From contig JAXMCW010000001.1 of assembly GCA_046349155.1 (NCBI GenBank), positions 1,674,001 through 1,738,000 on the forward strand: a stretch of 64,000 bases of DNA, in the 5' to 3' direction. The translations under genes and the position numbers were made by a program. How positions within the stretch are numbered: position 1 is the first letter of the stretch; each line of letters opens with the position of its first letter. Positions 33,732-42,400 of this stretch are shown in pieces. The DNA is from Alsobacter sp046349155. GTDB lineage: Bacteria; Pseudomonadota; Alphaproteobacteria; Rhizobiales; Beijerinckiaceae. The notes under the pieces are model-generated. The model saw only the letters and a list, made by a program, of their open reading frames with translations, was not told where the DNA came from and did not search any database.

Positions 33732-34856
33732 ATGAAGTCACTCGCAGCTTTCGCCCTTGCGCTTGCCGCCACCACGGCGCTGGGAACCTCCGCCGCCCTC
33801 GCGGCCTCCGAGGGTTGCCGTGCCGAGTCGTTCTTCAACACCGGCAATTGCGGGCTTCCCGTTCAGCGCTTCGTGCCGACCGGGGATGACGAGGTCGGCG
33901 GGGTGCGTCCCTTCCCGGCGAACACCTTCGCGCCGCCGGCGGCGAAGCCTGCGGCGACCTCCGAACTCGAGCAGCCTTTTGACGATGCGCCCCCCGCCGG
34001 GGAGCCGGGAAAGCCCGGCGACGGCAAGGGACGCAAGGATCACGGCCGGAAGGACCACGCGGGCAAGGAGACGGAGCGCCACGGACGGGATGGCCACAAG
34101 GGCCATTCCGGAGACAGCCGTCCCGGCAAGGACGGTCACGGCAAGGACGGTCACGGAAAGGATGGTCGCGGCCACGAGGGACGTGACAAGGATCGGGACG
34201 CCTTCGGCCGCGACGGCCACGGGCCGCAGCGAGGCCATGACGGCTGGAAGGATCAGTCGGGTGGAAAGGGGGAACGCCCCTCACGCGACACCGTCGGGGG
34301 CCGAGACCGCGATGACCGCGGCAGGCCCGGCCATGATCGCCCGCAGGGCGGCTTCGGCGACGACCGCGGCCCTGGCCAGGATGGCCGGCAGGGCGCTCCT
34401 CGGGATCGGGAACTTGGTGGCTGGCTGGGACAGATGTTCGGCGGCCAAGGCGGGCGCCCCCATGACGGCGGACACGAGGAGCGTGGCGGGGTCGTCCGCG
34501 ATGGGCGCTCCGACGCAGGACAGCGCGAGCAGCGGGGCGAGTCCAGGCAGGACGGACGTTCCGGCCCGGGTGCAGCAGGCTTCGGAGGTGAGGGCAAGGG
34601 TCCCGAGGGTAAGGGACCTGAGGGCAAGCAGGGCGGCAATCCTGGCCAGGGCGGCAGCCAGGGCAAGGGCGGCGGCGAAGGCCAGGGCGGCAGCCAGGGC
34701 AAGGGCGGCAGCGAAGGCCAGGGCGGTAGCCAGGGCCAGGGCGGCAGCCAGGGCCAGGGTGGCAGCCAGGGCAAGGGCGGCAGCCAGGGTCAGGGTGGAA
34801 ATCAGGGCCAGGGCGGAAACCAGGGCCAGGGTGGCCATCAAGGCCAGACCAAGTAG
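33732..34856 (+). CDS. Secreted low-complexity Gly/Lys/His/Gln repeat protein
   Basis: 374 residues; ATG 33732 has GGAGGA 7 bases upstream. A clear signal peptide (residues 1-25, ALAAS) is followed by a short folded-looking part with two Cys (CRAESFFNTGNCGLP). A long disordered region then contains HGKDGHGKDGRG-type tracts. The C-terminus is exactly eleven 6-residue repeats, G-[QK]-G-G-[SNHG]-[QE], at 34644-34841. There is no Gly-X-Y collagen period. It lies downstream of the HlyD gene but its Sec signal argues against being that system's substrate. The His/Asp/Lys tracts could bind metal or polysaccharide; the function is unknown. Confidence 0.8.
   Translation: MKSLAAFALALAATTALGTSAALAASEGCRAESFFNTGNCGLPVQRFVPTGDDEVGGVRPFPANTFAPPAAKPAATSELEQPFDDAPPAGEPGKPGDGKGRKDHGRKDHAGKETERHGRDGHKGHSGDSRPGKDGHGKDGHGKDGRGHEGRDKDRDAFGRDGHGPQRGHDGWKDQSGGKGERPSRDTVGGRDRDDRGRPGHDRPQGGFGDDRGPGQDGRQGAPRDRELGGWLGQMFGGQGGRPHDGGHEERGGVVRDGRSDAGQREQRGESRQDGRSGPGAAGFGGEGKGPEGKGPEGKQGGNPGQGGSQGKGGGEGQGGSQGKGGSEGQGGSQGQGGSQGQGGSQGKGGSQGQGGNQGQGGNQGQGGHQGQTK
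34644..34841 (+). repeat. Eleven 18-bp coding tandem repeats
   Basis: The units of the form GGCCAGGGCGGCAGCCAG are in frame and encode G-[QK]-G-G-[SNHG]-[QE]. Variation among copies is mostly at the second and fifth codons. Such arrays change copy number by slippage, so length may vary between strains. Confidence 0.9.
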
Positions 34857-34888
34857 TCCCAGCGTTCGCATCCAAGCAGCACGTTTCG

Positions 34889-34916
34889 TGGCCCGCCGTC
34901 CGGCGGGCCATTTTTT
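34889..34916 (+). terminator. Rho-independent terminator of the repeat-protein gene
   Basis: The perfect 10-bp stem TGGCCCGCCG/CGGCGGGCCA with a 2-base loop is followed by six T, 33 bp after the stop codon. Confidence 0.92.
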
Positions 34917-35461
34917 GTTGGCGCTTGCGCTTCCCTGCTGACGAAGCTGCCCGATCGGTCCCGGTCGGGCGCCCCGATGGTCAAGGCGCGCGTGGCCGCG
35001 TTGCGCAAGGCCGTGGCTGCCATGTGCTCAATCGCGGCATCGCCTCCTCATCATGGCGAGAGGGGCGCATGGTGAGGGATCCCCGCGCCGGATCGCCGGT
35101 GCTGTCGTCGCTGGAATGTCCGGGGCCATTGCGGCGGGATCCATGTCCCCGGCCGGTACAGTGCCCGGGAGCGCCGACCCCTGGACCTGGGACGGGCTGC
35201 TCCTCGCGTCGAGGGGCTGGCCCGCGATCGCTCCGGGCGGCGCGACCACACCAAGCACGACGACGGCCACGACGGTGAACCGAAGCGCGAAGCTCGGGGC
35301 GCTGCGCGCGCGCGGGCGTCGGAACGCAAGACGTCGCCCCGCCGGACAAATGTCGGCTGGCGAAGGCGGGTGATCGGGAATGGAATGTCAGGCCAGGCGA
35401 CCTGGATCGAGGGTCGGGCTCAGCTCAGCTCCGACCCGGGCAGCAAGCGCGAACCGGAGGC
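34917..35461. other. Gap with at most a doubtful small exported protein
   Basis: No supported gene. On the minus strand 35028-35270 could encode about 80 residues from a GTG, beginning with a signal-like hydrophobic stretch (AVVVLGVVAPPGAIAG) and ending MMRRRCRD, but no ATG or clear ribosome site is present and overlapping frames read equally well. Confidence 0.35.
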
Positions 35462-35938
35462 TCAGGCTTCGACCGCACCGTCCCTTGGCGCGCGACGCCG
35501 TCCCATCCGTTCCGGCAGGAACTTCGGGCGTGTCTGGATCGCCTGGGCGAGCCTGACCGCCGCGAGAAGATGGCGGGCGTCCAGGCCAGGCAGCGGAGGC
35601 GGCGCGGGGTCGGCCCCGACGCGGCTGTCCAGGTCCCGGACGATCTCCTCGAGCTTACGCTCGATCGCATTCCAGACGCCGTGCTGGTGCCAGCGGCGAT
35701 ACTGGCGAAAGGCCGAGTTCCAGTTGCCCATGTCCGGGGGCAATTCGCGCCAGGGCAAGCCCTGCCGCGCGATCCAGAAAATCGCGTTCATGACCCGCCT
35801 GTGATCCGAGGGTGGTCACCCGGACCTGACGCGCCCTTCCAGAAGGAACGGCGCGAGGAACGACCATTCGGCGTCGGTCAACCAGAGGTGATCGGGCTGC
35901 GGAGACTTGGGCGAAGGCAGAGGCGCCTTCCCCGTCAT
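35462..35938 (-). pseudogene. Broken IS5-like transposase remnant
   Basis: Starting at ATG 35938, the frame contains the IS5-family N-terminal motif LTDAEWSFLAPFLLEG. It then runs to a stop at 35816, and the match resumes in another frame from 35791 (FWIARQGLPWRELPPDMGNW, RRWHQHGVW). A frameshift around 35800-35830 thus splits the gene. The DDE catalytic region is absent: after about 45 matching residues the sequence becomes unrelated (EEIVRDLDSRVGADP). No terminal inverted repeats are seen. The element is dead. Confidence 0.85.
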
Positions 35939-36363
35939 GGAGAGCGACTTGTAACGCACGGTGACAGCCTGTATGCGGCGCGACTGAACCATTCCACGCC
36001 TGCATGAGACTTTTCCCGTAAAAGTTGAGATTAATCTAGTCGACTCCTCAATTAGGAATAATAGATACAATTTTATCGATCGTCCGCTGCTCGGCGATCA
36101 CATGCCCAATCTTCGGTTGCGCCCCCTCTTGTGGATAAATTCGGCTGCAGATTCTTGGCCGGAACAAGACGTGCCCGCAACCGGGACAAGGTCCGGCCCG
36201 CTGGGTCTCTCGCTGGTCCGTGAAACCCTGCGCATCGACTACGCGACGTCATGGCGATGGAAGGTGCCGAACGGCTCCGCAGCCTTGAGCGACGGCAGTC
36301 GCGCAGCGCCGGCCCCGGAGTTCAAGGCGGAGTGCTTTCCCGCCCGAGGGGCGGCGCGCAGCG
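35939..36363. other. Gap with AT-rich segment beside the IS remnant
   Basis: Bases about 36005-36090 are AT-rich (GATTAATCTAGTCG, ATAGATACAATTTTATCG), unlike the flanks. No supported gene. This may be leftover DNA brought in with the transposase fragment. Confidence 0.45.
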
Positions 36364-38424
36364 TCAGTCCAGCCCCAGGCGACGCCCGGCCAGGAGGAAC
36401 AACCGTCTCGCGTCCGGCGAGAACTGGAAGGCGGACACGAACGTCTCGGTCGTGTAGCCGGGGTCGACGGACCGCAACCTGGCGGCAAAGCCTCTTGCTT
36501 CCTCCGTCCGCCCGGCAAGCACCAGGCAATGCGCGGCGATGGCGAGGATGATCTTGTGCGCATTGGGCTGGGCTGCAGCCAGCAGCCCCCAGCGCGCCGC
36601 ATCCTGGAACGCCTCCTTCCGGGCGTGGGCCATGGCCAACGCACCATAGGTGCCGAACAGCATGGGATCGAACGGGCTCAGGTCGCGCGCCTGCTCGGCT
36701 GCGCCGATCGCCTCCGCGGGATCGCCCGATTGGGATTGAACGAAGGCGATGGCGTAGTGGCCCAGCGCGAAGCTGGGGCTGAGGTCGACAGCCCTGCGCA
36801 GTTCGGCCAGGCTCTCGTCCACGCTGCCGCGCAGCCAGAGGGCGCGCCCCATCGCCCAATGGGCCGTCGGGTCGAGGTCGTCCACCAGGACGCTGCGGGA
36901 CGCCGCCGCGTGGGAGGCCACCGTCTCCTCGTCGCGGTCGCCCCAGCGCTGGAAGGCGTTCTGCCAATGGGTGAAGGACAATCCGGCGAAGGCGCGCGCG
37001 AAGGTGGGGTCGAGCAGCGAGGCGTCCCGGAAGTGGTCCTGCGCCAGGCGGTTCTCGGACCGGGTGAACTGATACATGTGCCAAAGGCCGCGGTGGTAGG
37101 TTTCCCACGCATTGAGCGAACCCGGCGGCTTCACGAGCGCGCGGTCGCGCTCGGCGAGTTCGACGGCGTGCGTCAGCGACGCCACGATGGCCCGCCCGAT
37201 CTCCTCGTTGAGAAGGAGTCCGTCCCCGCGCGAGACATCGTAGGCCTCGCTCCAGAGTACGGCCTGGCTCGAGACGTCCATCACCTCGATCGTGAGGCGC
37301 TGCCGTTCGCCCCATGTGCGAAGGGTGCCGCTCGCGAGATAGTCGGCCCGCAGCGCGGCGGCGGCCTCCTCGGGCGAGAGCGCCTTGCGGGCCAGGGCCT
37401 GGACGGACCCCCAGGCGATGACAGCCAGGGAGCGAAGACGCGCCAGCCGCGCGATCACGTCGTGGGTGAGGGCGTCGGCCAGCCCCGAGGCGCCCGCGTC
37501 GTCCGCCGCGGGCGGAAGAAAGGCGACGCGTGGTCGCCGGCGCGCCTCCGGCGAGGGAGGGGACGCGCGGGGAGGCTCGACGCCGGCCGGCGAGGCCCAG
37601 GCCGGCGCAGCGTCGGCTTCGGTCGGCGTGCGCTCCTCGCTCCGGGCTTTCTCGCGCAGGTCGCGCCACGCCGCGCGTAGCGGAGCCGGGTCGAGGCCGT
37701 CCGCGTCGAAGATCCGGATCGTCGCCGCCAGATGCGCTTCGGCGGCCGCGAAGCTCCTGCGCGACGCCAGCTCCGCGAGCAGCGCGACCTGCGCGGGAAC
37801 GTCGTCCGGGCACAGGGCGGCGCGCTGCTCGAGCGCGGCGAGCCGCGCCTCCGAGCCCACTGTAGGCAGGGCGCACAGGCGCTCCAGCACCGTCAGGTGG
37901 ATCGTGCGGAAATGCCGCCGGCGGCTCGCCAGCCAGGCTTCGAAAACCGGCGACCGCTCCGGCGCAAGCCCGTCCAGGAAGGGCCCGGCGAACCGGCCGG
38001 CCAGCGCGGTCAATTCGGCCTCGCCCAGCGTGTCGAGCCCCGCGTTGGTGGCCTCCTGCACCGCAAGCACGTCGGCTTCATCCGGCGCGAGCGAGAGGGA
38101 GACCTGGTCCCCGTGCGCCTCGATCCGGACTTCGCCCTCTTCCTGCAGCAGGCGGCGCAGCTTCGAGAGACACCAGCGCAACTCGCCGCGCGGGTCGTTG
38201 GGGCCGTCCCAGAGCAGGTCGCACAGATGGCTGCGGCTGACCGGCCTCGTCGCGAGCGCCAGGTACCCGAGCAGCATCAGCACCTTGCGGGAGGCGGGAC
38301 GATCCACGGGCTTGCCGCCGCGCAGGACCAGGGGAGAACCCAGCAGCCCCACGCGCAGGGCTGCGGCCCGATCGGTCCGCGCGGGGAACTCTCTTTCCAC
38401 GGCCCGTTCCACGAGACCCCCCAA
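36364..38424 (-). CDS. BTAD/SARP-type regulator with TolB-N-like and TPR domains
   Basis: A 686-residue cytoplasmic regulator. The N-terminus is a winged-helix OmpR-like DNA-binding domain (LLGYLALATRPVSRSHLCDLLW, then LRWCLSKLRRLL). A bacterial transcriptional activator domain runs to about residue 265. After a Pro/Ala linker a segment typical of TPR adenylate-cyclase-like regulators follows (VAFLPPAADD, AWGSVQALAR, ASGTLRTWGERQRL); TPR helices fill the rest. The frame's first start is TTG 38424; GTG codons 4 and 8 positions later are equally possible. It is divergent from the cysteine synthase gene (172 bp), which it may control, but this is inference. Confidence 0.85.
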   Translation of the reverse strand: MGGLVERAVEREFPARTDRAAALRVGLLGSPLVLRGGKPVDRPASRKVLMLLGYLALATRPVSRSHLCDLLWDGPNDPRGELRWCLSKLRRLLQEEGEVRIEAHGDQVSLSLAPDEADVLAVQEATNAGLDTLGEAELTALAGRFAGPFLDGLAPERSPVFEAWLASRRRHFRTIHLTVLERLCALPTVGSEARLAALEQRAALCPDDVPAQVALLAELASRRSFAAAEAHLAATIRIFDADGLDPAPLRAAWRDLREKARSEERTPTEADAAPAWASPAGVEPPRASPPSPEARRRPRVAFLPPAADDAGASGLADALTHDVIARLARLRSLAVIAWGSVQALARKALSPEEAAAALRADYLASGTLRTWGERQRLTIEVMDVSSQAVLWSEAYDVSRGDGLLLNEEIGRAIVASLTHAVELAERDRALVKPPGSLNAWETYHRGLWHMYQFTRSENRLAQDHFRDASLLDPTFARAFAGLSFTHWQNAFQRWGDRDEETVASHAAASRSVLVDDLDPTAHWAMGRALWLRGSVDESLAELRRAVDLSPSFALGHYAIAFVQSQSGDPAEAIGAAEQARDLSPFDPMLFGTYGALAMAHARKEAFQDAARWGLLAAAQPNAHKIILAIAAHCLVLAGRTEEARGFAARLRSVDPGYTTETFVSAFQFSPDARRLFLLAGRRLGLD

Positions 38425-38596
38425 GGTTGTGAGGTCTCGGCTTCTTTAGCACGGCGAGAGACCGCCGTCCTTTCCACGCTGCCTGCCACGAGGCCTCCCA
38501 CGGTCAGTGGGTCTGATGCCTGTCCAGCATCGTCCCCGGGGAACCGGCCTGATCCGGCCTCGCCGGGGCACAGCGCAACGTCAAGGAGATGCCACG

Positions 38597-39691
38597 ATGG
38601 ATCGCGATCCCATGCACCCCGCCCTCCGGCGCACGACGGGCCGCGGGCGGCTTTTCGAGTCCATTCTCGACACGGTCGGCGACACGCCGGTCGTCCGGCT
38701 CAATCATGTCGCGCCGGGGCATGCGACCGTCTACGCGAAGGCGGAGTTCTTCAACCCGGCCGCCTCGGTGAAGGACCGGCTCGCCCTAAACATCATCGAG
38801 GCGGCCGAGCGTGCGGGGGCCATCCGGCCGGGCCAGACCGTCGTCGAGGCCACCAGCGGCAATACGGGCATCGGGCTCGCCATGGTCTGCGCGCAGAAGG
38901 GCTATCCGCTCGTCGTGACGATGGCGGACAGCTTCTCGGTGGAACGCCGCAAGCTGATGCGCATGCTGGGCGCCAAGGTCGTGCTGACGCCGCGCGCCGA
39001 GAAGGGCACGGGCATGCTGCGCAAGGCCATCGAACTGGCGCAGGCCAATGGCTGGTTCCTCGCCCACCAGTTCGAGACGCCGGCCAACGCCGAGATCCAC
39101 GAGACCACGACGGCGCGCGAGATCGTCAACGACTTCGCCGGGCAGCGCCTCGACGCCGTGGTGACGGGCTACGGTACGGGGGGCACGGTGACCGGCATCG
39201 GACGGGTGCTGCGTGTCGAACGGCCGCAGACGCGCATCATCCTCGCCGAGCCCGCCAACGCCGCGCTGCTCACGAGCGGCAAGCCGCAGGAGCGGACGCC
39301 GGACGGCATGCCCTCCCAGGGCCATGCGGCCTTCGAACCCCATCCGATCCAGGGCTGGACGCCGGATTTCATTCCCCTCGTCCTGCAAGAGGCGGTCGAC
39401 CGCGCCTATGTCGACGAGGTCGCGACGGTAACCGGGGCGGAGGGGATCGCCATGGCGCGCGACCTGGCGCGGCGCGAGGGCATCCTCACCGGCATTTCCG
39501 GGGGAGCCAGCGTCGCCGTGGCCTGCCGCGCAGCCGCGGCGATGCCCGCAGGCAGCGTGGTTCTCGCCATGCTTCCCGACACCGGCGAGCGCTACATGTC
39601 CACGCCGCTCTTCGAGGGGATCGAACCGGACATGACCGCGGAGGAGCAGGAGCTGTCCCGCTCGACCCCGTCTTGCCGGTTCGCCGCGTAA
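38597..39691 (+). CDS. Cysteine synthase-family PLP enzyme
   Basis: A 364-residue enzyme of the fold-type II PLP family; ATG 38597 has AAGGAG 8 bases upstream. The PLP lysine is K59 in NPAASVKDR, with the substrate loop SGNTGIG and the phosphate-binding GTGGTVTG. Cysteine synthase makes cysteine from O-acetylserine and sulfide in the cytoplasm. At about 364 residues it is longer than CysK (around 310), with a C-terminal extension (GIEPDMTAEEQELSRS). Its stop overlaps the start of the decarboxylase (TAATG), so the pair is translationally coupled; a specialised amino-acid pathway rather than housekeeping is possible. Confidence 0.9.
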   Translation: MDRDPMHPALRRTTGRGRLFESILDTVGDTPVVRLNHVAPGHATVYAKAEFFNPAASVKDRLALNIIEAAERAGAIRPGQTVVEATSGNTGIGLAMVCAQKGYPLVVTMADSFSVERRKLMRMLGAKVVLTPRAEKGTGMLRKAIELAQANGWFLAHQFETPANAEIHETTTAREIVNDFAGQRLDAVVTGYGTGGTVTGIGRVLRVERPQTRIILAEPANAALLTSGKPQERTPDGMPSQGHAAFEPHPIQGWTPDFIPLVLQEAVDRAYVDEVATVTGAEGIAMARDLARREGILTGISGGASVAVACRAAAAMPAGSVVLAMLPDTGERYMSTPLFEGIEPDMTAEEQELSRSTPSCRFAA

Positions 39692-41184
39692 TGGACGCGC
39701 CGGATCGGAACGCGGGCAGGCCGGAAGCCGGGCTCGACCCCGTGGACTGGAGCGAGGCGCGCGCGGTGGCGCATCGCATGGTGGACGACGCCGTCGCCTA
39801 CCTCCAGGGCCTCGGGGAAAGGCCGTGCTGGCAGGATCCCGCACCGGTGGCGGCGGCCTTTCGCGAGCCGCTGCCCCGGAAAGGCTCGCCCCTTCCCGAT
39901 GTCTACGACGCCCTTACGCGCCAGCTCCTGCCCTACGCGATGGGAAACATCCACCCGCGGTTCTTCGCCTGGTACATGGGCGCGAGTTCGTTCACCGGTG
40001 CGCTGGGCGATTTTCTGGCCGCCGTGCAGGGCTCCAACCTGGCCGGCGGCCGGCACGCCGCAGCCCTCATGGACCAGCAGGTCGTCGGCTGGCTCAAGGA
40101 GGCCGTCGGCTTTCCGGCCGAGGCGAGCGGAGCGCTGGTCAGCGGCGGCTCCATGGCGAACCTGATCGCGCTCAACGTGGCCCGCAACGCCAAGGCCGAC
40201 GTGGACGTGCGCCGCCACGGCGTCGCGGCGATCAGCCGTCCCCTGCGCTTCTACGCCTCCGACCAGGTGCATAGCTGCCATCGCAAGGCCCTGGAGTGCC
40301 TTGGGCTCGGGGACGAGGCGCTGCGGCGCGTCCCGACGGGAAAGGACCTGCGCATCGATGGTCTGGCGCTGCGCGAGGCCATCGTCGAGGATCGGCGGGC
40401 CGGCCTGCAACCGGCCTGCCTCATCGGCACAGCCGGGACGGTGAACACCGGTTCCGTGGACGACCTCGAGGCCTTGGCCGACGTGGCGCGTGACGAGCGA
40501 CTTTGGTTCCACGTTGATGGTTGCATCGGGGCGCTCCTCGCGATCTCCCCGAACCACCGTCGCCTTGTGGCCGGGCTGGACCGGGCGGATTCTGTTGCCC
40601 TCGACCCCCACAAGTGGCTGCATGCGCCCTTCGAGGCCGGCTGCGTGCTCGTGCGGGATGCGACGGCCCATCGCAGGACCTTCGCGGTGACGCCCGAATA
40701 TCTCGTCCAGGCGCCCCGAGGGCTGGCATCGGGAGAGTGGCTGCACGAATGGGGCCTGCAGACGTCCCGCGGATTCCGGGCTCTCAAGCTCTGGATGATG
40801 CTGAAGGAGCAGGGCATCGAGGCGTTCGGCCGCCTGATCGACCAGGGGATGGACCAGGCCCGCCATCTGGCCACGCTGGTGGACGAGCATCCCGACCTCG
40901 AGCGCATCGCCCCCGTACCCCTCAACATCGTCTGCTTCCGCTATCGGAAGCCGGGGTTCGACGAGGTCGCGACCAAGGCGCTCAACCTCGAGATCCTGAT
41001 GCGTCTGCAGGAGGGCGGGGAGGCGACGCTCTCCGATACGACCGTCAAGGGCCGGCATGGCCTACGCGCCGCCGTGGTGAGCCACAGGACGCGCCTGGCC
41101 GACATCGACCGCCTGGTGGCAGGCGTCGTCCGGCTGGGGCGCGCCGTGGCCGGGGAGCGCGAAGGCTGCGAGGCGAGCGCTTAG
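39691..41184 (+). CDS. Group II PLP-dependent amino-acid decarboxylase
   Basis: A 497-residue fold-type I PLP decarboxylase. The Schiff-base lysine is K308 in LDPHKWLHAPF; the cofactor-stacking His lies in DQVHSCHRKA, and HVDGCIG carries the Asp that binds the pyridine nitrogen. The family includes aromatic-amino-acid, glutamate, aspartate and diaminobutyrate decarboxylases; this one is nearest the aromatic/tyrosine-type layout, but the substrate is not certain. The ATG overlaps the cysteine synthase stop, implying linked products. The sequence looks intact and full-length. Confidence 0.9.
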   Translation: MDAPDRNAGRPEAGLDPVDWSEARAVAHRMVDDAVAYLQGLGERPCWQDPAPVAAAFREPLPRKGSPLPDVYDALTRQLLPYAMGNIHPRFFAWYMGASSFTGALGDFLAAVQGSNLAGGRHAAALMDQQVVGWLKEAVGFPAEASGALVSGGSMANLIALNVARNAKADVDVRRHGVAAISRPLRFYASDQVHSCHRKALECLGLGDEALRRVPTGKDLRIDGLALREAIVEDRRAGLQPACLIGTAGTVNTGSVDDLEALADVARDERLWFHVDGCIGALLAISPNHRRLVAGLDRADSVALDPHKWLHAPFEAGCVLVRDATAHRRTFAVTPEYLVQAPRGLASGEWLHEWGLQTSRGFRALKLWMMLKEQGIEAFGRLIDQGMDQARHLATLVDEHPDLERIAPVPLNIVCFRYRKPGFDEVATKALNLEILMRLQEGGEATLSDTTVKGRHGLRAAVVSHRTRLADIDRLVAGVVRLGRAVAGEREGCEASA

Positions 41185-41236
41185 CAGGCGGCCACGGCGG
41201 CTGCAGGACGGAGCCCCGCCGCCTCCGGCGTCGGGG

Positions 41237-42376
41237 CTACGGGCCGACGAGATCGGGCTTTTTGATCTGCCGTGCTGCCGCCTTTGCCCCGAGATCGTAG
41301 CAGGGTCGCACATTGGCCGGATCATCCATGTGCCGCAGGCGCACGATGTCACGCTCGTCGAGAAGGACGTCGAGCTCCCTGGAGAGCCAGGCCTTCTCGA
41401 GGCGAACGTCGTAGCGCAGGAAGCGGAACTGGGGACCGAAAGGCGGTGAGACCGGTCCGAGGTCGCCGATCTCGCTGTTGATGACCCACGGCGTTGGCGA
41501 GGAGCCCAGCCAGCTCATCAGCGTGAGGACGAGTTGTTGCGCCTCGGAGATCTGCGCGGTCAAGGCCTTCAGCGCGACGCCGATGGGCCGGATACGTGAC
41601 ACGGACCGGGGATCCAGGGTCGGCCGAAAGCTCCCTGTTCCCACGGAGACGATCGTGAGCTGGCCGGTGCCCAGCGCCCATTCGAGCCCGTAGGCTGGCA
41701 GGACGGCCACGAGCGCGAGGATCAGGGACGGGTTGTTGTGGGGCGTCAGTCCTCCGTCCACGAAGAGCCCCGGCGGCTGACCCTCGACGATCGAGATCAG
41801 TTCGGGATCGAAGAAATGCGGCGCGGCCGCGCTTGCCCGCACCAGGTTCACGAGGGGGAGATGCCGATTGCCCGCGAAGCTGCCATCGGCCGGCGTCTCC
41901 CAGAAGGCCGAGCGCGGATTGTTCATCAGGATCCAGGAACTCCCGGTATCCATGCGCTTGAGGGTGAGGCAGAGTCCCGTCTGGAGGTCGTCGCTGTCTA
42001 GGGTCCTCTCGGCGAACACCGATCGAAGCTCGGCGGCGAGCCGGTTCGCGTCGAACTTCGACTGAAGGCCAAGGATCCGGAAATAGGACCGGCGAAACAC
42101 CTTGGGCGCGAGCTGGAAGTAGAACGCCCTGATCTCCGCGGCGGAATAGCCGAGCGCGAGGGCCGTGGCGATGATCGCTCCGGTCGACGTCCCGCCTATC
42201 AGATCGAACCAGTCGCACAGGCGCGTCGGTCGTCCTTCGATCTCGCTGATCGTCTCTTCCAGCCGCTCGAGGAATGCGAGCGACAGGGCGCCCCTGACGC
42301 CGCCGCCGTCGAGCGCCAGGATGCGCTTCGGTCCCGCGCCGAAGAGGTGTTTGTCCCTCGGGGATGGATCGGCCAT
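41237..42376 (-). CDS. Patatin-like phospholipase, last gene of the effector array
   Basis: A 379-residue phospholipase of the CapV-like size class. It has the oxyanion loop DGGGVRG, the nucleophile elbow GTSTG and the catalytic Asp in FVDGGLTPHNNP, a complete dyad. Patatins of this shape act as membrane-degrading effectors in several bacterial defence systems; others are housekeeping lipases. It starts 24 bp after the RyR gene on the same strand and ends the minus-strand array. It has no signal peptide and is clearly different from the patatin at 13482. Confidence 0.93.
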   Translation of the reverse strand: MADPSPRDKHLFGAGPKRILALDGGGVRGALSLAFLERLEETISEIEGRPTRLCDWFDLIGGTSTGAIIATALALGYSAAEIRAFYFQLAPKVFRRSYFRILGLQSKFDANRLAAELRSVFAERTLDSDDLQTGLCLTLKRMDTGSSWILMNNPRSAFWETPADGSFAGNRHLPLVNLVRASAAAPHFFDPELISIVEGQPPGLFVDGGLTPHNNPSLILALVAVLPAYGLEWALGTGQLTIVSVGTGSFRPTLDPRSVSRIRPIGVALKALTAQISEAQQLVLTLMSWLGSSPTPWVINSEIGDLGPVSPPFGPQFRFLRYDVRLEKAWLSRELDVLLDERDIVRLRHMDDPANVRPCYDLGAKAAARQIKKPDLVGP

Positions 42377-42400
42377 GGTGCTCCCCGTGATCTCCCGCGC

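Noticed and set aside
34644..34841. Possible CRISPR-like array
   Set aside because: Units are 18 bp, contiguous and in frame, with no spacers; they encode hexapeptide repeats.
35028..35270. Small signal-peptide protein on the minus strand
   Set aside because: No ATG, no ribosome site, and other frames are equally open; listed only as part of the gap.
35462..35938. Active insertion sequence
   Set aside because: Frameshift, missing catalytic region and no terminal inverted repeats.
37732..39690. In-frame upstream extension of the decarboxylase
   Set aside because: It crosses the divergent regulator and cysteine synthase genes; the real start is the ATG overlapping the synthase stop.
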